The notes beneath the pieces were generated by a model. The model was given only the letters and a program-made list of their open reading frames with translations, made no database searches and was not told the DNA's origin. Positions 56,180 to 64,000 of a stretch of DNA of 64,000 nt are shown here, piece after piece. Both the position numbers and the translations under genes were made by a program. The first letter of the stretch is position 1, and every line of letters begins with the position of its first letter. This stretch comes from Cryoendolithus antarcticus. Taxonomy: Eukaryota; Ascomycota; Dothideomycetes; Cladosporiales; Cladosporiaceae. The DNA is taken from assembly GCA_002077065.1 (NCBI GenBank), contig NAJO01000006.1:124001-188000 (forward strand), given 5' to 3'.

Positions 56180-57415
56180 ATGGCCAATCCCCATCGCGGC
56201 CTGCCGCCGCCATCTGCAATGACTCTACCAGATCCGACTCGTCAGACCCCACATGCACCGTCTGGGTCGATGCTTGGCCAGCCACTAGGACCTATGCCTC
56301 AACCGCCAAACCAGTGGCAAGGCCAGGAGGAGTCCATGCGGCATTGGCTGATCGCAAAGTCCGAAGAGGACAAGCGAAAGCAAGAAGAGGAAAAGACTCG
56401 GCAAGAGTCATTGCGTCTCGAGCAGAGACGAGTCGAGCAGTCCATGCTCCGGGAGTCCTTGCAGGGCGGTGTCCCTCCTCAAATGGTACCGATGATCTAT
56501 GCGGGCATAGGTGGCGCCAATCTAGCTCAAGTCAGCATGGAGTGGCTTCATCAGTATGCTGCGCAGCTGCAGGCAGCTCAGCAGCAGCAAATAATGCAAG
56601 CTTCGCCAGAAGCATCCCGAGATCCACGCATGATTGGCCCTGCGTCTGGTGTCTTTGCGCCCCTGCAACCAGCCCCAGTGCAGGTCCTCGCTAGTCAGCA
56701 ACCGGAACAAGTCCAGCAACCACCTCCACTACAGACCTCCTTCTCGACCTACCAGCCTCTCGGCCGACCAGACGTTACCTCTGTTCCTCGGTCAGTAACG
56801 CATACTCAGCTCCCTCGACTGACGACGAACGAGATGTACGTGCATCAGCCACCTGCCAACAACCCGAGCTCTGCACATCCATTGCAACAGAGTCAGTCCA
56901 TCTCTGACCAGCCAACCTCGTCGCCGTCGATCTACTTCCATCACTGGGTCCCGCCAGCTGACTCGAAGGATTCGAAGTCCATGGCACCTCACACGCCCGC
57001 TACGAAGACCTCTCATGAACCCTTATCTGCGCACCCTGGCCTCGACAGCGGTACCGAATACCGCGAGTCACCTCGAAAGCGCAAAGCGCAAGGCGGGCAC
57101 CATCAGAATCCGCCACCGAGCAGCGCAGGTCCGATACACCCCAGTCCATCTTTCTCGAGCGCCAGCTCCACGTCAGGCAGAAGAGGTGGTGGCCATCAAA
57201 GAACGCGGAGTGGGACAAATCCCACGCCATCGGAAAGCAGGCCACAAAGCCGGAAGGATCTGGAAGTGCAGAGGAGCTCTGCGACATCCGCTGGCGATCA
57301 GGCTGAGGAAAGCAAGACGAGGCCGGAATCGAGACAGAGCGTTGAGCGGCCAGGTTCGGGCACTGAGAGGCCTGGGTCGACAAGCGAGCGGCCGGGTAGC
57401 CGGGCTGCTAGTTGA
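56180..57415 (+). CDS. Gln/Pro-rich conserved fungal protein with a charged coiled-coil
   Basis: A single exon encodes about 411 residues. The N-terminus is Pro-rich. A charged helical stretch (IAKSEEDKRKQEEEKTRQES, then LRLEQRRVEQSMLRESLQGG) predicts a coiled-coil and leads into VPPQMVPMIYAGIGGANLAQ. The rest is Gln/Ser/Pro-rich, with a basic patch (RESPRKRKAQGG) that could be a nuclear signal and a C-terminal series of RPGS-like repeats (VERPGSGTERPGSTSERPGS). The conserved coiled-coil plus VPPxMVPMI block looks like a widespread Pezizomycotina family whose function I do not know. The ATG at 56180 has a strong context (A at -3, G at +4); the frame is open upstream to another ATG at 56021. 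Confidence 0.7.
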   Translation: MANPHRGLPPPSAMTLPDPTRQTPHAPSGSMLGQPLGPMPQPPNQWQGQEESMRHWLIAKSEEDKRKQEEEKTRQESLRLEQRRVEQSMLRESLQGGVPPQMVPMIYAGIGGANLAQVSMEWLHQYAAQLQAAQQQQIMQASPEASRDPRMIGPASGVFAPLQPAPVQVLASQQPEQVQQPPPLQTSFSTYQPLGRPDVTSVPRSVTHTQLPRLTTNEMYVHQPPANNPSSAHPLQQSQSISDQPTSSPSIYFHHWVPPADSKDSKSMAPHTPATKTSHEPLSAHPGLDSGTEYRESPRKRKAQGGHHQNPPPSSAGPIHPSPSFSSASSTSGRRGGGHQRTRSGTNPTPSESRPQSRKDLEVQRSSATSAGDQAEESKTRPESRQSVERPGSGTERPGSTSERPGSRAAS

Positions 57416-57927
57416 TTTGGACAATGAGCGCGGGATATTAGTGGTATAGCACTGGCGTTTGGGGTCATGCTACTGTTTGTACATAATGTTGGAAGGATAT
57501 GGAAAGAGCGCCTCGAGGATCGGAGGGAGGGAGGAACTGGCTTAGAGATACCCTGCTTTGCGGCGGTCTTGCATGGCTGGCGCAAGCTTGCCATGTGAGA
57601 AGAGAGATATACGTACTGAATATACCTAATCGAGTTTTCGCGAAGGGTATCATGTCTGCAGCGCGAACTCTTCGTACAAATCTAGGTCAGCTCCCATCTC
57701 ACACGAGTACGTTGAGATCGTGAAGTGAAGGAGAATATCGCTCTGCTACTTGCAGTCTGTGCTTGAAGTACCTGTTCTTATCATCAATCGATTGCTTCGG
57801 TGACATCCCCGAGGAATTCTACTCGCCGGAGACCTACGCCAACAGCTGCACAAGATGACCAAGATCTTGATTGTGGGAGGCACCTCAACGACATCATACA
57901 CATTGTCACGACCGACTGTGTTCATAC
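57416..57927. other. Intergenic region (512 nt)
   Basis: 3' region of the Q-rich gene and promoter of the Mrm2-like gene. Nothing further was recognised. Confidence 0.4.
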
Positions 57928-59012
57928 ATGTCAGCGCGCCGAGCACTGTGCTCCGCGACGCCATTGCGCAACCTACTATGTAGCCCATCAGACTCGCTTC
58001 CCCGCTCCGCCCCTGCTACCTCCCTCGGACTACTCCATGCCCAAGCAAGAGTCTCATCTACATCCAGCTCTTCCACCCGCTGGCTCGCCCGCCAGTCCAA
58101 CGATCCGCACACTCGCGCCTCCGCCCTACAAGATCTCAAGTCCCGCGCCGCCTTCAAGCTCCTGGAGATAGACTCCCGCTACCACCTCTTCCGGCCCGGA
58201 CAAAGCGTGGTAGACTTGGGCTACGCGCCAGGAAGCTGGAGTCAGGTGGCGCGGAGCAAGGTCGGCAAGGGAGGGAAAGTGGTGGGGATTGATATCATTC
58301 CTGTACAGCCACCAAGGGGCGTTAGTGCATTACAAGGCGACTTCCTCAGCGAAGCCGTGCAGGCTAGGGTCCGGGCATTTGTCAGAGGCGAAGATGCAGA
58401 CGGAAGGCTTGGTGAGGCAGGAGTGGAGGGCGGAGAGGCACTGGGAATGATCGAGAGAGTGAGAAACGTCGGTGACAGCACCGCGCTCGATGCCATTGAC
58501 CATGAAGAAGACGAGTCACTCTCAAAGGGCACGAGGAAGCGATCGGCGAGGGAAGAGGATGCCAGAGAAGGTCGTGTGGTGGATGTGGTGCTATCAGACA
58601 TGTGCGCACCCTGGCCTCTCAGCACGAGTACCTGGATCAACAGCGTTAACCGTCCGTATCGCAGGATGATGAATACCTCTGGCAACCCCTTTCGAGATCA
58701 CGCTGGCTCGATGGTACGTCTCCCTGAATTGCACGCAGAAAGACTGGCTTATGAGCTGACTGAGTGTTGCAGGACCTCTGTCTGGCCGCGCTGACATTCG
58801 CACATGATTGTCTCGTTACGGGAGGTCATTTTCTTTGCAAGTACTATCAAGGCGCTGAGGAGAAGGCGCTCGAAACGCAACTGAAGAAGCTGTTCGAGAA
58901 AGTGCATAGAGTCAAGCCGGCATCGTCACGGAAAGAGTCTCGCGAGGCGTACTTTGTCGCCCTCAGGCGAAAAGCTGGAGTCTCGAAGGAACACGTTTTC
59001 AGCGATGGCTGA
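57928..59012 (+). CDS. MRM2: Mitochondrial FtsJ-type rRNA 2'-O-methyltransferase
   Basis: Two exons (57928-58713, 58773-59012) with a 59-nt intron give about 341 residues. An Arg/Ser/Ala-rich N-terminus is a probable mitochondrial presequence. The RrmJ/FtsJ fold follows: LKSRAAFKLLEIDSRYHLF with the first catalytic lysine, the SAM loop VVDLGYAPGSWSQVA, VVGIDIIPVQPP, VVLSDMCAP with the catalytic Asp, and HFLCKYYQGAEEK with the second catalytic lysine. Yeast Mrm2 methylates a uridine in mitochondrial 21S rRNA. An insertion of about 75 acidic and basic residues between the SAM loop and the DMCAP motif lengthens the protein. The start MSARRA was taken as the ATG nearest the presequence. Confidence 0.85.
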
Positions 59013-59831
59013 AGATTGTCGAGGACGAATCATCAGAAGACTTCCTCAGATGATACAGTGATCCGCACTGGGCTACGTCCACTGGCATCGCGGATTCTGC
59101 TCATTGTCGTCCCTGGTAAGTCAAGCGTCACGCAACCTTCACACCTAACACGTCGCTAATCCTACTAGGAGCATCTTGAAGAAATGGAACCCTTCTGGCT
59201 GCAAGTAGGCTCTCACACGTACCATCGTGCCGAGCTACCGGCATGAAGCCTCCACGAAGTCAGACAAGCGTTCTGGTATGCAAACTGCATCTAAAGACCA
59301 ATCTTTGAAACCCGGAGCTCACATACGAAAGTCCCCAGTGCTGCAAGTCGATCCATTCAGCCTTTGCACGTGGTCGCTTTAGCGTCTCCAGCTATCCAAC
59401 CGCCACGATCCTTCCTCGTTGACCAACGGACTCCGGATCCAGCCTAGCTTCCCAGTCTGGAGCCTCGAGTAGCATGCGTGCACCGTGACGATGAAAGCGA
59501 CGGACGGAAGGCGCAAGTCGCAGACGTGTTATAACCGGGGCGGCGATGCACGATGAGCAGAGCCGCAGCCTGAAACGCCTGCCGCGAGCAAATGTTCCTC
59601 ATTCGTGCGAAACATGCCTGTTATGCTGGGTTGGACTGTAGTCTATCGTCCACGGTAGAACAGCTAAGGAGCTGGGTGGGCAGACTTGTACGTACAAAAG
59701 CAACCTCGCTATACAACGCTATGCACAGCCAAACTCCCGTCCGGGTATACTTGTTCCATCAACTCCCACTCTAGAACCGCTATGCAACGCCAGCAACCGT
59801 CCTTTTCCTTGCCTTCGCTTTCCACCTCGAA
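59013..59831. other. Intergenic region between convergent genes (819 nt)
   Basis: 3' regions of the Mrm2-like and UBR1-like genes. No additional gene or repeat was recognised. Confidence 0.4.
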
Positions 59832-62800
59832 TCACAGCGTCTCCCACCCCCCCGGGTTAATATCCGCTTCCAGCCTCCTCGAAACAAAACTCTGCACCCC
59901 ATGCCCCAACCACACATCCCTCATCAACCGCTCATACCTCCGTTGATTCAAGAACAACTGATGATGCCTCCTCAACGTCGGGTCCGGCTCACCATGCCGA
60001 TCCAAATACGGCGCGTGCGCGAAACTGCCATGCATAGGCTCGTGCAAGAACAACACCATGCACTTGCGGATATTGATGAAGATCCCTAGCCGCCCGCCGC
60101 ACTTCTGCATGTGCTGCCAGCAGCCGCCACGGGACTGCGACGGGAGGAAGTCCGTGGTTTGAGAGGCGGAGGCGGGGATGGGCGACTCGCAGCAAGTTGC
60201 TTGGGAGCAGAAGATTTCGGCGCAGAAGAGGCAGACTGCTGGGTCAGCGATTTCTTTCCCGGTTGTGGGGCATTTGCGGCGGATGGCGAGTTCGGTCAGG
60301 ACGTCGTAGTTTTTTGGGAGGCCGACGAGCTCGAAGATCGAGGGGTGCGGGAGCTTGATGGGGAAGGGATGCGAGGCTGTTGGGCGAATCCTGTCGGCTT
60401 CGGAGATCCAGCGGTGGGTGATTTGATGGAGGATTGTGCTGGAGGTGGTGTCGGAGGTGTAGAGGGTGACTGTGTCTTCTAGTGTGGGAATGTGGAGGAG
60501 CCGGGTCAGGCGGTCGAGTTCGGAGGTCATTGGGTCGATGTTGTAAGGGCAGTCAAAGTCTAGACCGTATCGAACGTGCATGATGATTATGCTCTTGCGC
60601 AGGAAAGCAAGCGCGTACTTCTCCACCAGTATGCGCAGCTGCTGTAGCTGAATGGTGTGGTACGGCATCCGCAACGGCGAAGCCGAAGCGCCCGTTACTG
60701 AGATGGCGTAAACTGCCCTAGCAAAAGCATCGCTTGGCTGCACTCCATTCTGCGAGTTGGGAAAGTCCGGCTGCAGAGCGACTTGCTGATACACAGTCAC
60801 CGCCTTGACGACCTCAGCCCAGTACAGCAGCTGTAGCATGCTGTTAGCCTCTGCGACACTTGGGTCAACAATCGCTAGCCAGTCGGCAAGGAAGAGGAAA
60901 CTGTCTTCTTCGAAGAGAGCGGGTATCTTCGCTGTCGCCCTCGCCCACGACATGCCCGGCTGGGGCTCATCGCCAAAGAGTTGAGCCTTCATGATAGTCT
61001 GCCTGTGCGCCATCGCCTCTGTCCCCTTAGTCGATCGCCACACGGTATGAAATGCAGCATAGCTCTCCGTCGTCTCGGACAGGATTCGCAGATGCATGAT
61101 CGTCTGCTCCGATAGGTCTTTCAGGAGCGAGGTCGCCAAGGCATCGCTGTTCGTCCCACGATGCTGGATCTCCACCGCACTGATCGAGTAGCCCAACGCT
61201 CGCGATAGCGCAAGCACCGGCGACGCAGACCCAGCTGGCAGCTCCTCGATGCCACCAAGGCCGTTCACGCTGACCGTCTCGAGGAGACGGAGATAAGCTT
61301 TCGAAAGCTCGACCTGCCTCGCGCCATCGCCAGCCGGAATCGGGGCATCCTGATCCATCGGCGGTGCACTATTGCGGCTATTAGTCCTGAACAGCGAGCC
61401 CAGACTAAGAGATCGCCGGAAACTAGACCGCGTGTCCGCACGACTGGCCACTTGACTTGCTTGTGTCGGACCCGTGACGCTCAGACAAGTCGCCAAGCTA
61501 GGTGAGAACGACGCTTTGATATACACAGCCGCACGCTGCATACTCCCGGCAGCATACTGATGATATTCCGGCGTGTCGTGAGCGATATCCTCCAGCAAGA
61601 CAAGATCAGGGCCGTGCTTGGGTACAGCAGTGGTAAGCCAATCCGCAAATGCCGGTGCAGCATGCAATTCGTGCTCAGCAGCACACTCCCTCTCCGTCCA
61701 CACGATCGGCAAGAACGTATTCCCAAGCGCCTTACAAAGCGGACAGATGAACTCCTTCAGCGCAATGGTCTCCGGATGACTCCTGGCAATCTGCTGCGCC
61801 TGCCGTTTCTGCGTGGCCGCGATGAAATTCTCGAAGCAGCTGAAATGCATCATATGCCCGCAAGTCGTCGATACAGGACCTTTAGTGCTGTGCTGCGCGT
61901 GCGGGAAGCCTTTCGACAGTCCCTGGCGCTCGAACGTCTGCGTTTCGCCAGAGCTGGATGTCTTCTGGATGAGCTGCTTGTTCTTGCCCGCTACGCCGTA
62001 GGGGCGAAGGTGCTCAGCTGAGCGGTCGAGGCTGGCGGGGAGGTCTAGGACTTCTTGAATGAAGTCTGGGTCGTTTACGGGGGTGGAGCGGAGGATATTG
62101 CTTTCGCCCATGAAGGCAAATGTACCGTATAGGCGTTGGTCGTCGGTCTCCTCTTGGCAGAGAATGCAGGTGCCTGTCGGGAAGGACCTTGTTTTGCGCT
62201 TCTCTTCAAGATTAGGAGTCTCTGATGTCAGTGACATGTCATCCTCGATGTCTTCAAACTCATCGCTGTCGAAACCAGAGAGACCTTGATTCTGCAAGAA
62301 GCTATTCTGCTGCTCTTTCATCTTCGCCATCACGCGAGCTTGACGAGCTGCAGCTTCTTGCTTCCTCTTCTCCTTGTCCTCGGCCGAGAAAGACGCCGGC
62401 GAGCCAGTGTCGTTCCGATCCAGCAGCGCGAACGATGCAGCTGCAGGCCCGATAGCAGCCATCAGCTTCTCAGGTCTGCGGACTTGCATCTTGCGTAGGA
62501 TGTGCTTGATCGACGGCATGCAGGACCCGTACTCAGCCATCTCCGACAGGCCCACGAGCAGCGACACGATCGTTCGCCACTGGCTTGGCGCGACTTCGTG
62601 CTCCTTCGACACCGCCAGCTCGACGAAACCTTCGCCATCGATCCGCTCATCCTCGAGCACAGCGATAACAACAAGATGCAGTACCATATGCAAGAACGTC
62701 TCCACCCTAGTCGCAGGCACTTTCGTCGTCTCTGGTCGTGGTGTAAGTGCGTACTGCAACGCCGCCGCGATAGTCCTCGCGAATAACGGCGTTCTCGTGA

Positions 62801-64000
62801 CGGCTGGAAGTGCCTGAAATAGGGTTCCTGACAGATCATGTAGTCGTGGCTCGAAGACCACGTCCTCCACGCTCTTGCCACTGTTCTTCGCAACCACCTT
62901 CCTCGCTAGCATCTCCGCCTCCTCTCGATGATTGCGTGAGTAATGCGCAAAGTACGGATCCACCAGCTCCGCGTACTCAGCCTTGAGCTCAAAAGTCCCC
63001 GTGTCAGATAGCCCCTCAGGTGCGCGATACGTCGTCATGCTCTCCAGCACGCGCTGGAAGGGCTCGCTGTCCGCAATTTTCTCCGTAACGCGGGTATTGA
63101 GGTCAGAGTACGATAGCGGCTTGAAGCACAATGCGTGCGCGATATCGTGCTGTATAATCTCGTCACTGACTTCGTCCGTAGCATTGCCGAGAAGATTTCC
63201 GCGCTCAGACAGAGCGATAATAATGAGGTGGTACATATCCTCCAGCACATCTATCTGCTGCGTCTCTTCGATGCCTTCGATAGCGGAGTAGTCGCCCTTG
63301 ATCCACTTGCCCATCTGGTAGCGGTCGATAATCTGCGCTAGGAAGCGCTCGCCCGGCTTCTCGTGCTCGGAGCCGCACAGTGCAAGACCAGCTTGGATCA
63401 TGAACAGGTCACGCTGATAGCCTATGTCCCTGTGTGACACGCTCCGGTAGGTGTGTGCTTGGTGGCGGAGTGTGATGCCGTTGCGGACCCACATGCCAGC
63501 TTTCATCTGCGCCAGCCAGGCGCAGACGCGGAGCGGATGATCGAAGATACTGCAGAGGAGCTCATCGGACGTGAGTGTTGTGGGCGCTGGGGCTGTGCGC
63601 GCGTGAGTCCAAGGATCCTTGAGGTCTGAGGAGGTGAAGTGCAAGAGGTTGCGAACTTCATCGCGGTCCATGGACTTGGCGTGCTCAAGGAGCCAGGAGA
63701 GGAGGTAGTGGAGCGGGTGGTGGAAACTCATGTATTCGGCTTGTATGACGAATTTGGGGACGCTGTAGACTTGGCCACTTTCGTCGTAGGGTCCGGTATC
63801 GTGCCAGGCCATGTCATCTCTCATTTCGTGTGCGGTAAATCGCTTCCTCTCATAGCCGAAAGAATTGATCATAGTCATTTGACCAACAGTGCGTACAGCG
63901 CGCTGAAGTTTCGAGGTAGCCTCAAAGGTGCTCGCCTTGAAGGACGAAGCGACAGCCTTGCAAAGGCGGTCCACCTCCTTGATGATAAGACTTGCACTGA
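59832..64000 (-). CDS. UBR1: UBR1-type E3 ubiquitin ligase, C-terminal part (5' end beyond the window)
   Basis: The open frame continues past the window edge, so the UBR box and ClpS-like regions at the N-terminus lie outside. About 1389 residues are visible. The RING-like region reads GTCILCQEETDDQRLYGTFA, then STTCGHMMHFSCFENFIAAT and FICPLCKALGNTFLPIVW. A lysine/glutamate-rich helix (EDKEKRKQEAAARQARVMAK) comes just before it. The C-terminal zinc-binding cap shows VCLFCAEIFCSQATCCES, GGCWQHMQKCGGRLGIFINI and a stretch ending PGGWETL. UBR1 recognises N-degrons and, with the Rad6-type E2, ubiquitinates the substrate for proteasomal destruction. No intron is evident in the visible portion. 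Confidence 0.92.
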   Translation of the reverse strand, partial: SASLIIKEVDRLCKAVASSFKASTFEATSKLQRAVRTVGQMTMINSFGYERKRFTAHEMRDDMAWHDTGPYDESGQVYSVPKFVIQAEYMSFHHPLHYLLSWLLEHAKSMDRDEVRNLLHFTSSDLKDPWTHARTAPAPTTLTSDELLCSIFDHPLRVCAWLAQMKAGMWVRNGITLRHQAHTYRSVSHRDIGYQRDLFMIQAGLALCGSEHEKPGERFLAQIIDRYQMGKWIKGDYSAIEGIEETQQIDVLEDMYHLIIIALSERGNLLGNATDEVSDEIIQHDIAHALCFKPLSYSDLNTRVTEKIADSEPFQRVLESMTTYRAPEGLSDTGTFELKAEYAELVDPYFAHYSRNHREEAEMLARKVVAKNSGKSVEDVVFEPRLHDLSGTLFQALPAVTRTPLFARTIAAALQYALTPRPETTKVPATRVETFLHMVLHLVVIAVLEDERIDGEGFVELAVSKEHEVAPSQWRTIVSLLVGLSEMAEYGSCMPSIKHILRKMQVRRPEKLMAAIGPAAASFALLDRNDTGSPASFSAEDKEKRKQEAAARQARVMAKMKEQQNSFLQNQGLSGFDSDEFEDIEDDMSLTSETPNLEEKRKTRSFPTGTCILCQEETDDQRLYGTFAFMGESNILRSTPVNDPDFIQEVLDLPASLDRSAEHLRPYGVAGKNKQLIQKTSSSGETQTFERQGLSKGFPHAQHSTKGPVSTTCGHMMHFSCFENFIAATQKRQAQQIARSHPETIALKEFICPLCKALGNTFLPIVWTERECAAEHELHAAPAFADWLTTAVPKHGPDLVLLEDIAHDTPEYHQYAAGSMQRAAVYIKASFSPSLATCLSVTGPTQASQVASRADTRSSFRRSLSLGSLFRTNSRNSAPPMDQDAPIPAGDGARQVELSKAYLRLLETVSVNGLGGIEELPAGSASPVLALSRALGYSISAVEIQHRGTNSDALATSLLKDLSEQTIMHLRILSETTESYAAFHTVWRSTKGTEAMAHRQTIMKAQLFGDEPQPGMSWARATAKIPALFEEDSFLFLADWLAIVDPSVAEANSMLQLLYWAEVVKAVTVYQQVALQPDFPNSQNGVQPSDAFARAVYAISVTGASASPLRMPYHTIQLQQLRILVEKYALAFLRKSIIIMHVRYGLDFDCPYNIDPMTSELDRLTRLLHIPTLEDTVTLYTSDTTSSTILHQITHRWISEADRIRPTASHPFPIKLPHPSIFELVGLPKNYDVLTELAIRRKCPTTGKEIADPAVCLFCAEIFCSQATCCESPIPASASQTTDFLPSQSRGGCWQHMQKCGGRLGIFINIRKCMVLFLHEPMHGSFAHAPYLDRHGEPDPTLRRHHQLFLNQRRYERLMRDVWLGHGVQSFVSRRLEADINPGGWETL

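Overview
The window is nuclear DNA from a filamentous ascomycete (Pezizomycotina). Genes are dense on both strands and carry short introns, mostly 50-62 nt, with GTRNGT donors, CTAAC/CTGAC-like branch points and YAG acceptors. The gene set fits this group: an APSES regulator of the StuA type, UDP-galactopyranose mutase beside its probable transporter, a Csk1-like CDK-activating kinase, fungal-type Mtf2, and a DUF7708-like NTPase-type protein. A Dothideomycete is my best guess, but the sequence alone does not settle the class. I see no bacterial operons, CRISPR arrays, telomere repeats, intact transposons or convincing tRNA genes.

Layout. 0-6.3 kb: a secreted bicovalent-flavin oxidase, then a divergent pair encoding the carboxyltransferase and the biotin carboxylase/carrier subunits of an acyl-CoA carboxylase. 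The biotin subunit ends in SKL, a peroxisomal signal. 6.4-9 kb: ornithine decarboxylase antizyme, which needs a +1 ribosomal frameshift at GTT-TGA after splicing, and an Mtf2-like mitochondrial factor. 9.4-11.1 kb: a tandem pair of unknown fungal genes, one with an in-frame stop. 11.8-20 kb: a GPI-type cutinase, a stomatin-like SPFH protein, UDP-galactopyranose mutase and, divergently, its probable Golgi UDP-galactofuranose transporter. 20.5-29.5 kb: NASP-type histone chaperone, TFIIIC triple-barrel protein, a Vps62-domain protein with an embedded chitin-binding module, a PQ-loop membrane protein, and an SSXT-domain SWI/SNF-type protein. 29.8-31.9 kb: a decayed gene for a predicted ABC-class ATPase (three stops, three frame breaks).

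31.9-37.2 kb: about 3.5 kb without genes leads into the StuA-type APSES factor. 38-46.4 kb: Mediator subunit Med4, a cytochrome b561-type membrane protein, proteasome beta-5, a Csk1-like kinase and a TBC Rab-GAP. 46.9-53.2 kb: a large AAA+ ATPase, divergent from a DUF7708-like NTPase-type protein. 56.2-64 kb: a Q-rich coiled-coil protein, the mitochondrial rRNA 2'-O-methyltransferase Mrm2, and the C-terminal part of a UBR1-type E3 ligase that runs off the window.

Most of the region is housekeeping. The points most worth checking are the antizyme frameshift and the possible intron-retention bypass, the apparent peroxisomal targeting of the acyl-CoA carboxylase, the galactofuranose gene pair, the Vps62/chitin-binding chimera and the ABC-ATPase pseudogene. 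All family assignments come from reading motifs; no database search was run.
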